From assembly GCA_964242215.1 (NCBI GenBank), contig CAXTCJ010000015.1, positions 1-64,000 of the forward strand: a DNA stretch of 64,000 nucleotides. Direction: 5' to 3'. The stretch comes from LMUY01 sp964242215 (GTDB lineage Bacteria; Pseudomonadota; Alphaproteobacteria; Acetobacterales; Acetobacteraceae). The translations under genes and the position numbers were made by a program. Below the pieces are notes generated by a model. The model had not been told where the DNA came from. It worked only from the letters and a program-made list of their open reading frames with translations, and did no database searches. This document shows positions 27,585-36,441 of this stretch, piece by piece (positions within the stretch are counted from its first letter, which is position 1; every line of letters starts with the position of its first letter).

Positions 27585-28165
27585 GCTGCTGTTCCAGAGC
27601 TTCTTCATGGCGGCTTTAAGGGTTCATCGCATCGTTTGCGGCACGGCAAACGGCTGGACCTTATTAGTTGCAACGCGCCACGACGCGGACGCGGTCCGGG
27701 ATAATGAGCTCGTTGCCCGGTGTGACCATGCAACGCGGTACGGTGACGCCTCATCGAGAAGGCGCCGGGTCACTACGACCGGTCGAGCCTGCTGCCTGTG
27801 TTAGCGGCGGCGCGGCTAGTTGGCGTGCAGGTGGTCTGGGAACTGCGCAATTACGGACTGCCGGCCGACCCCGAACTGAAGCGGAGACTAGCCCAGGCAA
27901 TCGCGGCCATTGATGCGGTGCGCGATGTTTGCCCGACCACGCGTTTCATCAAGGCCGAGCCGCTCTTTCATGTGGCGGGTGATTCCGACCTGCCGCAGAC
28001 GGGGTTGGGCGCAGTCGACCATCGCTTGGCACAGTTCCAGGAGTTCGACATGATCGCGGGGAGAAACGCCCCCGAACTCGGCGGCATCGAGGACCATCTC
28101 GACATCGTGTTCGTCAACTATTACCCCGAAAACCAGATCCTCCGGACCGGGGGGATTAATCCCGT
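27585..28165 (+). pseudogene. Glycoside hydrolase (TIM-barrel), paralogue of the gene at 43032, with frameshifts and an internal deletion
   Basis: Compared with the intact gene at 43032-44201, the start SFMIAGFEGSTHRL appears as SFFMAGFKGSSHRL split over frames. IETEPGEYDWSTLLPM appears as IEKAPGHYDRSSLLPV. The sequence then jumps from NYGLPADP straight to ELKRRLAQAIAAIDAVRDV, losing about 70 residues including the acid/base Glu region. It continues well conserved as FIKAEPLFHVAGDSDLP, DMIAGRNAPELGG and VNYYPENQILRTG, then stops. The nucleophile region is also missing. Confidence 0.75.
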
Positions 28166-28185
28166 TCGGGCGCCGGGAGCGCATC

Positions 28186-28808
28186 ATGCGCGTGAGTGGG
28201 AGTGCGATCGTTGGGGCTTGTGGGGTTGACGCGTTTTTCCGCCGCCCCGCGCCGGACGTCGCACGCGACCTGATCGGGCTGACATTGCTGGTTGGACCAA
28301 GTGGGCAGCGTCATCGTCGAGACGGAAGCTTACGATCAGACCGACCCGGCGTCGCATAGCTTCCGCGGTCCGACCGCCCGCAATGCGGCCATGTTCGGGC
28401 CCGCGGGCGAGGCCTACGTCTATCGGTCTTACGGCCTTCACTGGTGCCTCAAGGTCGTCTCCGGTGAGTGTCCGCTTGGCAGCGCCGTCCTAATTCGCGC
28501 GGTGGAGCCCGCCGCCGGGATCGACACCCTGCGGACACGACGCAGCGTGATGGACGTTCGTGATGGACGTTCGGCTGCTCTGCAGCGGCCCCGGCCGGCT
28601 ATGCCAGGCACTGGGCGCCTTGGGGGCGCTGGACGGGCGTCCTTTGGACGAGCCACCCTTCACGCTAGATGGCCGCCCCAGCACAGGCGAGATTGCCAAG
28701 GGGCGGCGGGTCGGCATCACGCGAGGCGTCGATAAGCCCTGGCCCTTTGGTCTGGCGAGGTCGCCTTTCCTGAGCCGGCCGCTGCACGTTGCGTCGGTTC
28801 GTGGCTGA
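28186..28808 (+). pseudogene. DNA-3-methyladenine glycosylase (AAG/MPG family), frameshifted
   Basis: Three frames in succession carry the family: MRVSGSAIVGACGVDAFF and ARDLIGLTLLV; then VIVETEAYDQTDPASHSF, FGPAGEAYVYRSYGLHWC and GSAVLIRAVEPAAG; then VRLLCSGPGRLCQALG, GRRVGITRGVDKPWPFG and SPFLSRPLH. The catalytic Glu (VETEAY) and the Tyr of YVYRSYGLHW are retained. Shifts lie near 28290 and 28555. Intact AAG removes alkylated bases. Because the domains are otherwise complete, two sequencing errors could account for the damage; otherwise it is a recent pseudogene. Confidence 0.75.
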
Positions 28809-28999
28809 TTGGATTGCCGTATCTCGGCCGCTTCCTGGCGCCGGTGCTCCTGGGCAATACGGTCGGCGGCGCCGCTCTTGCGGCACTTCTGACCCACGCC
28901 CCGATCGCGAACGAGCTGGACGGCGCGGCCAGTAGGACTGACGGGGCGAAACGCACGCAGCGGCTTGCTTCGCTCATCCGGCGGCTGGTCACGAAGCAG
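28808..28999 (+). pseudogene. Formate/nitrite transporter (FNT) C-terminal remnant
   Basis: The frame LGRFLAPVLLGNTVGGAALA, then ALLTHAPIANELDG, matches the last membrane helix and end of FNT-family channels (GNTxGG is diagnostic). Nothing of the preceding five helices is present; the remnant abuts the glycosylase remnant. Confidence 0.6.
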
Positions 29000-29166
29000 C
29001 AGGCGCATGCCGCGAAACTAACTATGGAGTGGACGGCTTGCCGTCACATCAACCTGTAAGACTCGGCAAGGCCGGCTTGTCAGATTTGCTCCGCGGGCGC
29101 GGGTGTCCCAGAACTCCGATGTGTCATACTCATTTAAGGCGACGCCGCTGGAAAATGGGACATAGG

Positions 29167-31041
29167 ATGCCTGATCTCGAACAAGCAATCAAAAGACAGC
29201 AATTGCTCGCTGATTTCGGCGAGTTCGCATTGCGCTCGCAGGACATTGACGGTGTTCTCAACGAGGCGTGCCGCCTTGTAAGCGAAGCACTCGGGACGGC
29301 GCGCGCCAAGGTTCTGGAAATCCAGCACGGGGGGACATTCCTGCTGGTCCGAGCGGGCGTAGGCTGGGATTCCGACGTCGTCGGCCATGCCCGCATCTCC
29401 ATGGAGGAGAACACCTCCGAGAGCTTCTCCATCAAGGCGGGTGAGCCCGTGCTGTCCCAGGACATCAACCGGGAGGAACGCTTCGACGTTCCGCCGTTCA
29501 TGCGGGCTGCCGGGGTGACCGCCCTGGTCAACACTCCGATCTTCCGCCCCGGCGGGCGCCTCTACGGTCTGCTGGAAGTGGACGACAACAAACCGCGCGA
29601 CTTCGGCGAGAGCGAGATACAGTTTCTGCGCACCTACGCCACCATTCTGGGCCCGGTGATCGACCGGCTGCTCATGGCTCGCACCCTACGTTCGACCGAG
29701 GAGCGCTTCCGCCTCACCGTTGAGGCGGCACTCGACTACGCCATATTCCTGTCTGACCCGCAGGACCGCATTACGGACTGGCTACCCGGAGCACAGGCGG
29801 TCTTCGGATGGACGACGGAGGAGGCGGTCGGGCAGCCAATCGGCATCACCTTCACGCCCGAGGACCTGGAGCGTGGCCAGGACCGTTGGGAACTCGCGAC
29901 GGCAAGCAACGAGGGTGTCGCGCCAGACGTGCGCTGGCACCTCCGCAAAGATGGCAAGCGGGTTTTTATCGAAGGGTCCACCCGAGCCCTGCGTGACTCG
30001 GATGGCACGCTGCACGGGTTCCTTAAGATCGGTCAGGACGTCACCGAGCGACGCGCGGCGGAGGAGCGGCTCCGCGGGAGTGAGGAACGCTTCCGGCAGT
30101 TTGCCGAGGCATCTTCGGATCTCATTTGGATACGCAACGCCGATACCATGCAGTTCGAGTATCTTAGTCCGGCCTTCGAGGCGATTTACGGGGAGAGCCG
30201 CGACGCTTTTCTCAACGGCGACACGCTCCAGCGCTGGGCCGACATCGTTCATCCAGAAGATCGAGAGCAGGCCGTTGCCGGTATCAATCGCATCCGGGCC
30301 GGTGAGCGTGTGTTCAACGCATTCCGGATCGTGCGCCCGTCCGATGGTGAGACCCGGTGGATCGAGAACACCGATTTTCCCCTCTTTGACGAGCTGGGTG
30401 ACGTGAAGCGCATCGCCGGCCTTGCCAAGGACGTGACCGACACACGTCGATATGCCGCCAGGCTCGAGGTGCTGGTGGCCGAATTGCAGCATCGCAGCCG
30501 TAACCTCCTGGGCGTCATTGCCTCCGTTGCTTCGAGAACCTTGGGCGAAGGTGACCCCGCGGCCGTCTTTCATGCCCGGCTGCGCGCGCTTAGCCGGGCG
30601 CAGGGGTTATTGAGTGAGTTCGGCAGCGACACGGCCGAGGTCGGGGCGCTGGTCCGGGTGGAACTGGAGGCGCATACGGAGGTTAGACCTCCGAAGGTAT
30701 TGCTCTCCGGGCCCAGGGTGCACATCACTGCTCGCCAGGTGCAGAATTTCTCGTTGGCGCTGCACGAGCTGGTTACCAATGCGGTGAAATACGGCGCGCT
30801 TCGGGACGGAAAGGGGGCACTCTCCGTGGCTTGGACCGTCAAGTTGGACGAAAGAGCCGGGCGCACTTTGGTGCTGGACTGGACTGAGAGCGGCGTGGAT
30901 GTGCAGCCTGAGGCAGCGACCAGGCGAGGCTACGGCCGACAGTTGATCGAAAAGGCATTGTCTTACGCGCTGCATGCCAAGACTGAATTCGTTCTCGGGC
31001 CGGATGGTGTGAACTGCTGCATTCAGCTCCCGCTTAATTGA
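29167..31041 (+). CDS. Sensor histidine kinase: GAF-PAS-PAS-HWE
   Basis: About 624 residues, soluble. A GAF domain lies at roughly 10-180 (LADFGEFALRSQDIDGVLNE, then INREERFDVPPFMRAAGV). Two PAS domains follow at about 190-310 (FRLTVEAALDYAIFLSD, ITDWLPGAQAVFGW) and 320-440 (FRQFAEASSDLIWIRNAD). The HWE catalytic region has the phospho-acceptor His in AELQHRSRNLLGVIASV, the N-box LALHELVTNAVKYGAL and the diagnostic DWTESGV. I prefer the ATG at 29167 (MPDLEQAIKRQQ), which fits family starts; ATG 29155 is 12 bases upstream. HWE kinases often feed alphaproteobacterial general-stress or light responses. No cognate regulator adjoins it. Confidence 0.85.
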   Translation: MPDLEQAIKRQQLLADFGEFALRSQDIDGVLNEACRLVSEALGTARAKVLEIQHGGTFLLVRAGVGWDSDVVGHARISMEENTSESFSIKAGEPVLSQDINREERFDVPPFMRAAGVTALVNTPIFRPGGRLYGLLEVDDNKPRDFGESEIQFLRTYATILGPVIDRLLMARTLRSTEERFRLTVEAALDYAIFLSDPQDRITDWLPGAQAVFGWTTEEAVGQPIGITFTPEDLERGQDRWELATASNEGVAPDVRWHLRKDGKRVFIEGSTRALRDSDGTLHGFLKIGQDVTERRAAEERLRGSEERFRQFAEASSDLIWIRNADTMQFEYLSPAFEAIYGESRDAFLNGDTLQRWADIVHPEDREQAVAGINRIRAGERVFNAFRIVRPSDGETRWIENTDFPLFDELGDVKRIAGLAKDVTDTRRYAARLEVLVAELQHRSRNLLGVIASVASRTLGEGDPAAVFHARLRALSRAQGLLSEFGSDTAEVGALVRVELEAHTEVRPPKVLLSGPRVHITARQVQNFSLALHELVTNAVKYGALRDGKGALSVAWTVKLDERAGRTLVLDWTESGVDVQPEAATRRGYGRQLIEKALSYALHAKTEFVLGPDGVNCCIQLPLN

Positions 31042-31784
31042 TCGAGGTTGTGGTGCTTGCATCGCGGCCGGTCAGGCTGACCATAGAACTTTGCCGAGCA
31101 GAGTCCGATGTTGCAGGTCTGGAACGCCAAGGGGCGCGCGATCCACTTGGCGGCTAATTCACTGGTCGTTCGGACCAGCTCAGTTTGCATGGTGCAATAA
31201 GATCAGCCTAGCACGGGCTCAGCACGGCGGGGCGGGCCATATTTTAACCGCAGGGTTCTGTTTGAGCGAGCGCGATGGAAGCGGCATGCCACTACTGCAA
31301 GAAACCGCTTGGTGTTCCATGAAGGCATGAACGTCGCACTATCAGGGCCATCGTGCCACGGATGCACCCTCGCCGAACTCGTGAGTTATGATGACGCGCA
31401 GCGAGAGCGGACGGAGTCCGCGACAGTGATCGCGGCACTAGCAATGGATGCTAGACCTGTGACCGACGCCATGGACCCTTTCAATCAGGCGAGGTCCGGA
31501 GCGACTTGGAACCTGCGGTATCCGGTGACTTCGCCTGGCCCATGTCGTGTGCCTGTGCTTTCCCCGCGTCCGGCAACGCTTCGCCTTGATGGAGCTCAAT
31601 CTTGGCAGCTACGTCTCCCTCGCAGCTTTCCGACGAAGCTCTTGTGCTCGCTCTGCCTCTCGGGCCGTACCGCTCATATCAGTGTCCTCGTCCGCTGTTC
31701 ATCGACGACGCTAAACGTGCTTTGTGGACGTCGTCGCCGGCGCATCACAATCCCCATCAACGTATGGCAGCTGAAATGGTCGCA
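31042..31784. other. Gene-free stretch
   Basis: About 740 bases after the kinase gene with no supported gene on either strand. The neighbouring minus-strand TPP-enzyme remnant ends at its right border. Confidence 0.35.
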
Positions 31785-32640
31785 TCAGCGGAACACATTG
31801 GTGCGGGCCAATTCCACGACTTCGTCGCCACGTCCGCTTATGATTGCCTTGGCTAGGTAGATGCCAAACCCCTTTGCCTGCTCCATGGTGGTCTTCGGCG
31901 GCAGCGTGAGCTCCATCCGGTTGGTGACGACGTCCACCACGGCCGGTCCTGGATGCGCAAAGGCACGTTGCAGGCACTGCGCAACTCCGCCGGGTCTTCC
32001 ACGCGGATCCCGAGAATGCCCGCAGACTCGGCCATTTGCGCGAATCCGGGTTCTTTCAACTCGGTGCCCGTGTCGAGAAAACCGCAGGCCTTTATCTCCA
32101 GTCCACGGATCCGAGCGTGCCGTTGTTAACGATTACGACCTTAGCCGGCAGCATCGCCTGCTTGAGCGTAATGGTATTGCCCATCAGCATGGCAATTTCG
32201 CCTTCGCCCGGAAGCGAGAACACCTGCCGCTCCGGGAACGCGGTGGGCACCGATGGCCTGCGGCGGCGCACTGGCCATCGAACCGTGCCAAAACGAGCCG
32301 ATCAGCCCCGGGCGCCCGTTCATCGTCAGGTAACGGGCCGCCCATACCGTCGGCGTGCGCACGTCGCAGGTAAAGATCACGTCGTCGGCCGCTACTTCGT
32401 GGAGCACCCCAGTTAGGTATTGCAGATGGATCGGTTTGCGGCCGGGGAGCGGCACTATCCTCGTGGCGGACGTGCACCCAGTCGATCTCGCCTTGCGCCG
32501 CAGCCATCCGTAAGCCCGTTTAGCGAGTCGCTAACAAGGCCATAGATCCGGCGCACGCCGACACTGTGCAGCGTATTCGCAATCAGGTCCGCGACCGTCT
32601 GTTGCGCCGCACTTCCACTTTTCTCGATCCAGGTGACGGG
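31785..32640 (-). pseudogene. Thiamine-pyrophosphate enzyme (pyruvate oxidase/acetolactate synthase type) with the middle deleted
   Basis: Read leftwards, the N-terminus VADLIANTLHSVGVRRIYG, then GLVSDSLNGLTD and IDWVHVRHE, is typical of PoxB-like enzymes. It jumps at once to the C-terminal third: GRKPIHLQYLTGVLHEVAA, RYLTMNGRPGLIGSFWHG, LPAKVVIVNNGTLG, AESAGILGIRVEDPAELR and GFGIYLAKAI in shifting frames. About 270 central residues are missing and at least three frameshifts are present. VIVNNGT is part of the TPP/Mg site, so cofactor binding was once intact. Confidence 0.7.
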
Positions 32641-33018
32641 CTGACGCCGCTAGCAGGGGGAACCTTGGGCTTTCATCAGGACCCACGCCGCACTCCGACG
32701 CGAGACTCCGGTGAATAGCGAAGCGTATCGGCTGTCTACGTCACAAGCATGGACCAGCTGGTTTGGTTGTAACCTGAAGCTACTATGCCGAGGAGGTGAT
32801 CGACAGGATCACTCACGCCGGTATGACTGGCGACAAGGCAAGCGGCCGAGGGGAGTGTGATACCACCGTTTTGTGTGCAATAACCGTCTGCATGCTAAGC
32901 CAATGTTATTGCAACGTAGGCGCCAGGTGCTCGAAAGAGCATCGATGGCGTAAAACTTGCGTCTACGTTTACAGTCTGGAAATTAACTGGGCCAAGGCTT
33001 CGAACACGAAAGTTTCTG
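32641..33018. other. Gene-free stretch upstream of the glycan cluster
   Basis: About 380 bases, noticeably richer in A/T toward 32880-33010 than the surroundings. That fits a promoter region for the galactofuranosyltransferase gene, but I see no consensus I would call. Confidence 0.35.
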
Positions 33019-34938
33019 ATGGACGGGATGCTTCATAGCCGAAAAGGGCGGGATGGTGGGACCATCCTGCAGCGGATTATCGTCGATCGAAGTCCCGAGC
33101 GGCGCTCGCTGTATTGGCGCACCATGGACGAAGCCGGGACTGAAACGGGATACCCGCATCGGCCCGGCGGCGCGTTGCACTTAGCGGCCGGCAGTACGCT
33201 TGGGTTCGACACTTACTTCAACGTGTTTTTCGAGGCCCAGTGGTGGCGCTATACGGCACTTGAGGGCGTTACGCTCGAGGTGATCTTGGCCGGAGCTGCC
33301 GTGCTTCGTCTGTATCGCCACGCATTGGGCCGGAAGGTGTTGGTGGTCGAGCAGGTGCTCAACCCAGGTGCGACGCGCGTCCGCGTGCCCCATTCCGCGA
33401 TCAATTTCCGCCAAAATGGCATGCTTTCGTTCGAACTCAGGGCGGGCGAAAAGGGCTTCACCTTCCTCGGTGGAGCGTGGCTCAGCGAGAATGCGGCACC
33501 CACCGAGGCCCGGCTTGCCGTGGTATTCTGCACCTTCAATCGCGAGGTCGAAATCGCACGGGTTCTGCGCTCGATCGCTGACGATGAGATCGTCGCGGAC
33601 CATGTCGCAAGGATTTTCGTCGTCAATCAAGGCGGCTCGGACCTCCTAAGTGAGCCCGGCTTCGCCGAAGCGGCAGACATCCTCGGCGACAAACTTACCC
33701 TGATCGAGCAGGCCAATTTCGGCGGAGCGGGTGGTTTCTCTCGCGGTCTACTCGATGCGCTTGCCGAGCCAGAGCTGACCCACGCGGTGCTGCTCGACGA
33801 CGACCTGGAACTCGAACCCGACAGCTTACTTCGAATGGCAGCGTTCTTTTCGTATTGCGAGCGGCATGTGGTATTGGGCGGCCATATGCTCGATCTATTG
33901 CAGCCAACGAGGCTCTACGAAGCTGGTGGCGTGATCTCGGATCGGCACTGGAATTTCCTGCCTCAGCAGCACATGCGTGACCTATCGAGCGCCGACGAGC
34001 TCGAGCCGCTGAGCCATCCTTACGCCATTCACTACAATGGCTGGTGGTGTTGCGGCTTCGCACTCGAGGTTGTCCGCGATCACGGCATGCCGCTACCCTG
34101 TTTCATCCGAGGGGATGACATGGAGTTCGGGCTCCGATTGCACGAGCGTGGCGTCCCCACGATACCGATGCCCGGTATCGCCGTCTGGCACGAGCCATTT
34201 TACCTCAAGCTGGGCGGCTGGCAGTTGTACTACGAGACCCGCAACATGCTGGTCGCCGCAGCGCTGCATCGCTCGTTCCAAACCAAGGGTGTGGTTCGCC
34301 GGATGGGGCGGCAGATCATCGTGCATCTTTTGACGTACCGGTATTATAGCACGGCGCTCATCCTTCAGGGCGTTCGCGACTTTCTGGCCGGGCCGTCTGT
34401 CGTTTGTGAGCCACCGATGCAGCGGCATAGCGCGCTGGCTGCATTGAAGAACCTGTATCCTCTCAACGTCATGCCGCGGGAGCAGGTGCTCGCCGAGCAG
34501 GTTGCCAAACCCATCCCCGCCGGGAAGCTACGCTGCCTTGTCGTGCTTGCCTGGTTGCTGGCGCGCAATGCCTTTCAACAGTCCTGTATGGCGCCGCCCC
34601 GCATCCTGCGCATCGAGAACCTGCACTGGGCGACTATGCGAACCTCTGGGCACATAGCGGCTGAAACCTGGTGGGACGAGGATCTCCCCGCCTACCGGCG
34701 CTGCCGCAAGTCTCACAGGAAACTGCTGCTGGAGTCGGCGGCGCTCCTCGTTCGGCTCGCGCGCGAGGCACCGGGGGCTGCCGCAGCCTGGCGCAAAGAG
34801 GCCCCAACCCTCACGTCCATTCCGTTTTGGTATAAATACCTGGGGCTGAACCCGACGGCGTTGGGCGAGGCCGAAAATTTGAAAGAGCTTGCAACTCGAG
34901 CATACGCGCCGGTCGAAGATCCGATGTCTCAAGGTTGA
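33019..34938 (+). CDS. GlfT2-like galactofuranosyltransferase
   Basis: 639 residues with the three-part layout of mycobacterial GlfT2: an N-terminal beta-rich domain (about 15-165), a GT-A core (about 165-430) and a long helical C-terminus. The first domain has STLGFDTYFNVFFEAQWWRY. The core shows VVFCTFNREVEIARVLR, QANFGGAGGFSRGLLDA, the metal-binding LLDDDLELEPDSLLRM, the acceptor-site NGWWCCGFALEV, the DDMEFGLRLHE motif with the candidate catalytic Asp, and the AVWHEPFY histidine. GlfT2 polymerises galactofuranose from UDP-Galf. A UDP-galactopyranose mutase is encoded in the same cluster (40654), which strongly supports a Galf role. The linkage and acceptor are unknown. Confidence 0.85.
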   Translation: MDGMLHSRKGRDGGTILQRIIVDRSPERRSLYWRTMDEAGTETGYPHRPGGALHLAAGSTLGFDTYFNVFFEAQWWRYTALEGVTLEVILAGAAVLRLYRHALGRKVLVVEQVLNPGATRVRVPHSAINFRQNGMLSFELRAGEKGFTFLGGAWLSENAAPTEARLAVVFCTFNREVEIARVLRSIADDEIVADHVARIFVVNQGGSDLLSEPGFAEAADILGDKLTLIEQANFGGAGGFSRGLLDALAEPELTHAVLLDDDLELEPDSLLRMAAFFSYCERHVVLGGHMLDLLQPTRLYEAGGVISDRHWNFLPQQHMRDLSSADELEPLSHPYAIHYNGWWCCGFALEVVRDHGMPLPCFIRGDDMEFGLRLHERGVPTIPMPGIAVWHEPFYLKLGGWQLYYETRNMLVAAALHRSFQTKGVVRRMGRQIIVHLLTYRYYSTALILQGVRDFLAGPSVVCEPPMQRHSALAALKNLYPLNVMPREQVLAEQVAKPIPAGKLRCLVVLAWLLARNAFQQSCMAPPRILRIENLHWATMRTSGHIAAETWWDEDLPAYRRCRKSHRKLLLESAALLVRLAREAPGAAAAWRKEAPTLTSIPFWYKYLGLNPTALGEAENLKELATRAYAPVEDPMSQG

Positions 34939-35004
34939 TACTGAACAGATGAGGCAACGCGGCGTGCGTCCATTCGGCTTTCTGGATTTACCCCGGTCCT
35001 GGTC

Positions 35005-36354
35005 ATGACAGCAGGGCATCCGCAACATGACTTGCCGGCACCGTCCGAACCCGGGGTAACCGCGTTGTCGGCATCGCACAGGCCGCCCGCCGTGTGGGGG
35101 GGCGTCGAGTGCAGCGTCGTCAGGGTCGGTGACGACTGGCGCGATCAGGTTCTCGAAACCGGCCATTACGCGCGTGGCGTCAGCGACATCGACCTGCTGG
35201 CCGATTTGGGGGTGAGCGCGGTGCGATACCCCGTGCTTTGGGAGAACACCCGCGGCGGCTGGCAATGGCACGACCAGCAATTAGGCGCCCTCCAGCGGCG
35301 GAATATCGCGGTCGTAGCTGGCCTGATCCATCACGGTTCCGGTCCGGCTGGCTCCAATCTGCTCGATCCGGCGTTTCCCGAAAAGTTGGCTTTGCACGCC
35401 GGTTTGGCGGCCGAACGCTATCCCACCATGCGAGCCTGGACAGTGGTTAACGAGCCACAGACCACGGCTCGGTTTAGCTGTCTTTATGGCTACTGGTACC
35501 CCCATTGCCGCAACACCGACGCTTTTCTGCGGGCCGTTGCCAACCAATGCCGCGCCGTCCTTCTGGCCTCACGAGCGATCCGCGCCCACTGTCCAGGCGC
35601 TAAGTTCATTCAGACCGAGGACGTGGGACGTGTCTTCTCGACGTCCCCGTTGAGGGCGCAAGCGCGCTACGAGAATGCCAGGCGCTGGTTGAGCCTCGAT
35701 CTGCTCTGCGGCCGTATCGATCGTACGCATCCCTGGCGTGGTATTCTCGAAGCAGCCGGTGTGCCGGCCGCGGACCTCGAAGAACTTGCGACCGGTGAGG
35801 CGGCTCCGGACTTGATCGGAGTCAATCACTACGCAACCAGCGATCGTTTCCTTGATCACCGGACCGTGCTTTACCCGCCTCATTTGCATGGTGGAAATGG
35901 CGACCTGTCTTACGTGGACACGGAGGCTGTCAGGGCAAATCTCGGATCGAACCTGACAGGGTGGGAGCCGCGGCTCCGGGAGGTCTGGCAGCGCTACCGG
36001 CGTCCCATGGTCCTCTCCGAGGTGCATCTTGGCTGTGACGACCCGGCAGAGTCGGTGCGTTGGTTGATGGAGGCCTGGACGGCCGCGCGGCGAATACGGG
36101 CCGACGGCATCCCGGTGGAGGCGGTCACGGCATGGGCGCTGTTCGGCCTAATCGATTGGGACTGCATGTTGCGGGAACGCCGCGGCCGTTTCGAGGCGGG
36201 GGCGCTCGACGATCGTCAGGGCTCGCCAAACGCCACGCTCCTCGCTACCGCGATAGCATCTTTGGCGTCGAACGGTGACTTCTCGGATCCTTGCTTGGGG
36301 GAGCCAGGCTGGTGGCGAAGAAGCGACCGCGTCCATGCTCGTCTTCGGGCTTGA
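35005..36354 (+). CDS. Family 1-like glycoside hydrolase
   Basis: 449 residues, a clan-A (beta/alpha)8 hydrolase related to GH1. The acid/base Glu is in TVVNEPQTTARFS and the nucleophile Glu in MVLSEVHLGCDD; GVNHYATSDRF is a further family landmark. The N-terminus VWGGVECSVVRVGDDWRDQV is typical of members often found joined to or beside sugar-nucleotide enzymes. There is no signal peptide, so it is predicted cytoplasmic. It lies 66 bases after the galactofuranosyltransferase and 87 before an ABC exporter. A trimming or editing role on the glycan is inferred. Confidence 0.8.
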   Translation: MTAGHPQHDLPAPSEPGVTALSASHRPPAVWGGVECSVVRVGDDWRDQVLETGHYARGVSDIDLLADLGVSAVRYPVLWENTRGGWQWHDQQLGALQRRNIAVVAGLIHHGSGPAGSNLLDPAFPEKLALHAGLAAERYPTMRAWTVVNEPQTTARFSCLYGYWYPHCRNTDAFLRAVANQCRAVLLASRAIRAHCPGAKFIQTEDVGRVFSTSPLRAQARYENARRWLSLDLLCGRIDRTHPWRGILEAAGVPAADLEELATGEAAPDLIGVNHYATSDRFLDHRTVLYPPHLHGGNGDLSYVDTEAVRANLGSNLTGWEPRLREVWQRYRRPMVLSEVHLGCDDPAESVRWLMEAWTAARRIRADGIPVEAVTAWALFGLIDWDCMLRERRGRFEAGALDDRQGSPNATLLATAIASLASNGDFSDPCLGEPGWWRRSDRVHARLRA

Positions 36355-36441
36355 GGCCGGCCAAGGGCGAGGTCGGCCCGGATAGTAGCCTCGTTCAGCC
36401 CATAGGCTCGCTGGCAGCCGCCATCCCGAGAGTGGGCCAAG

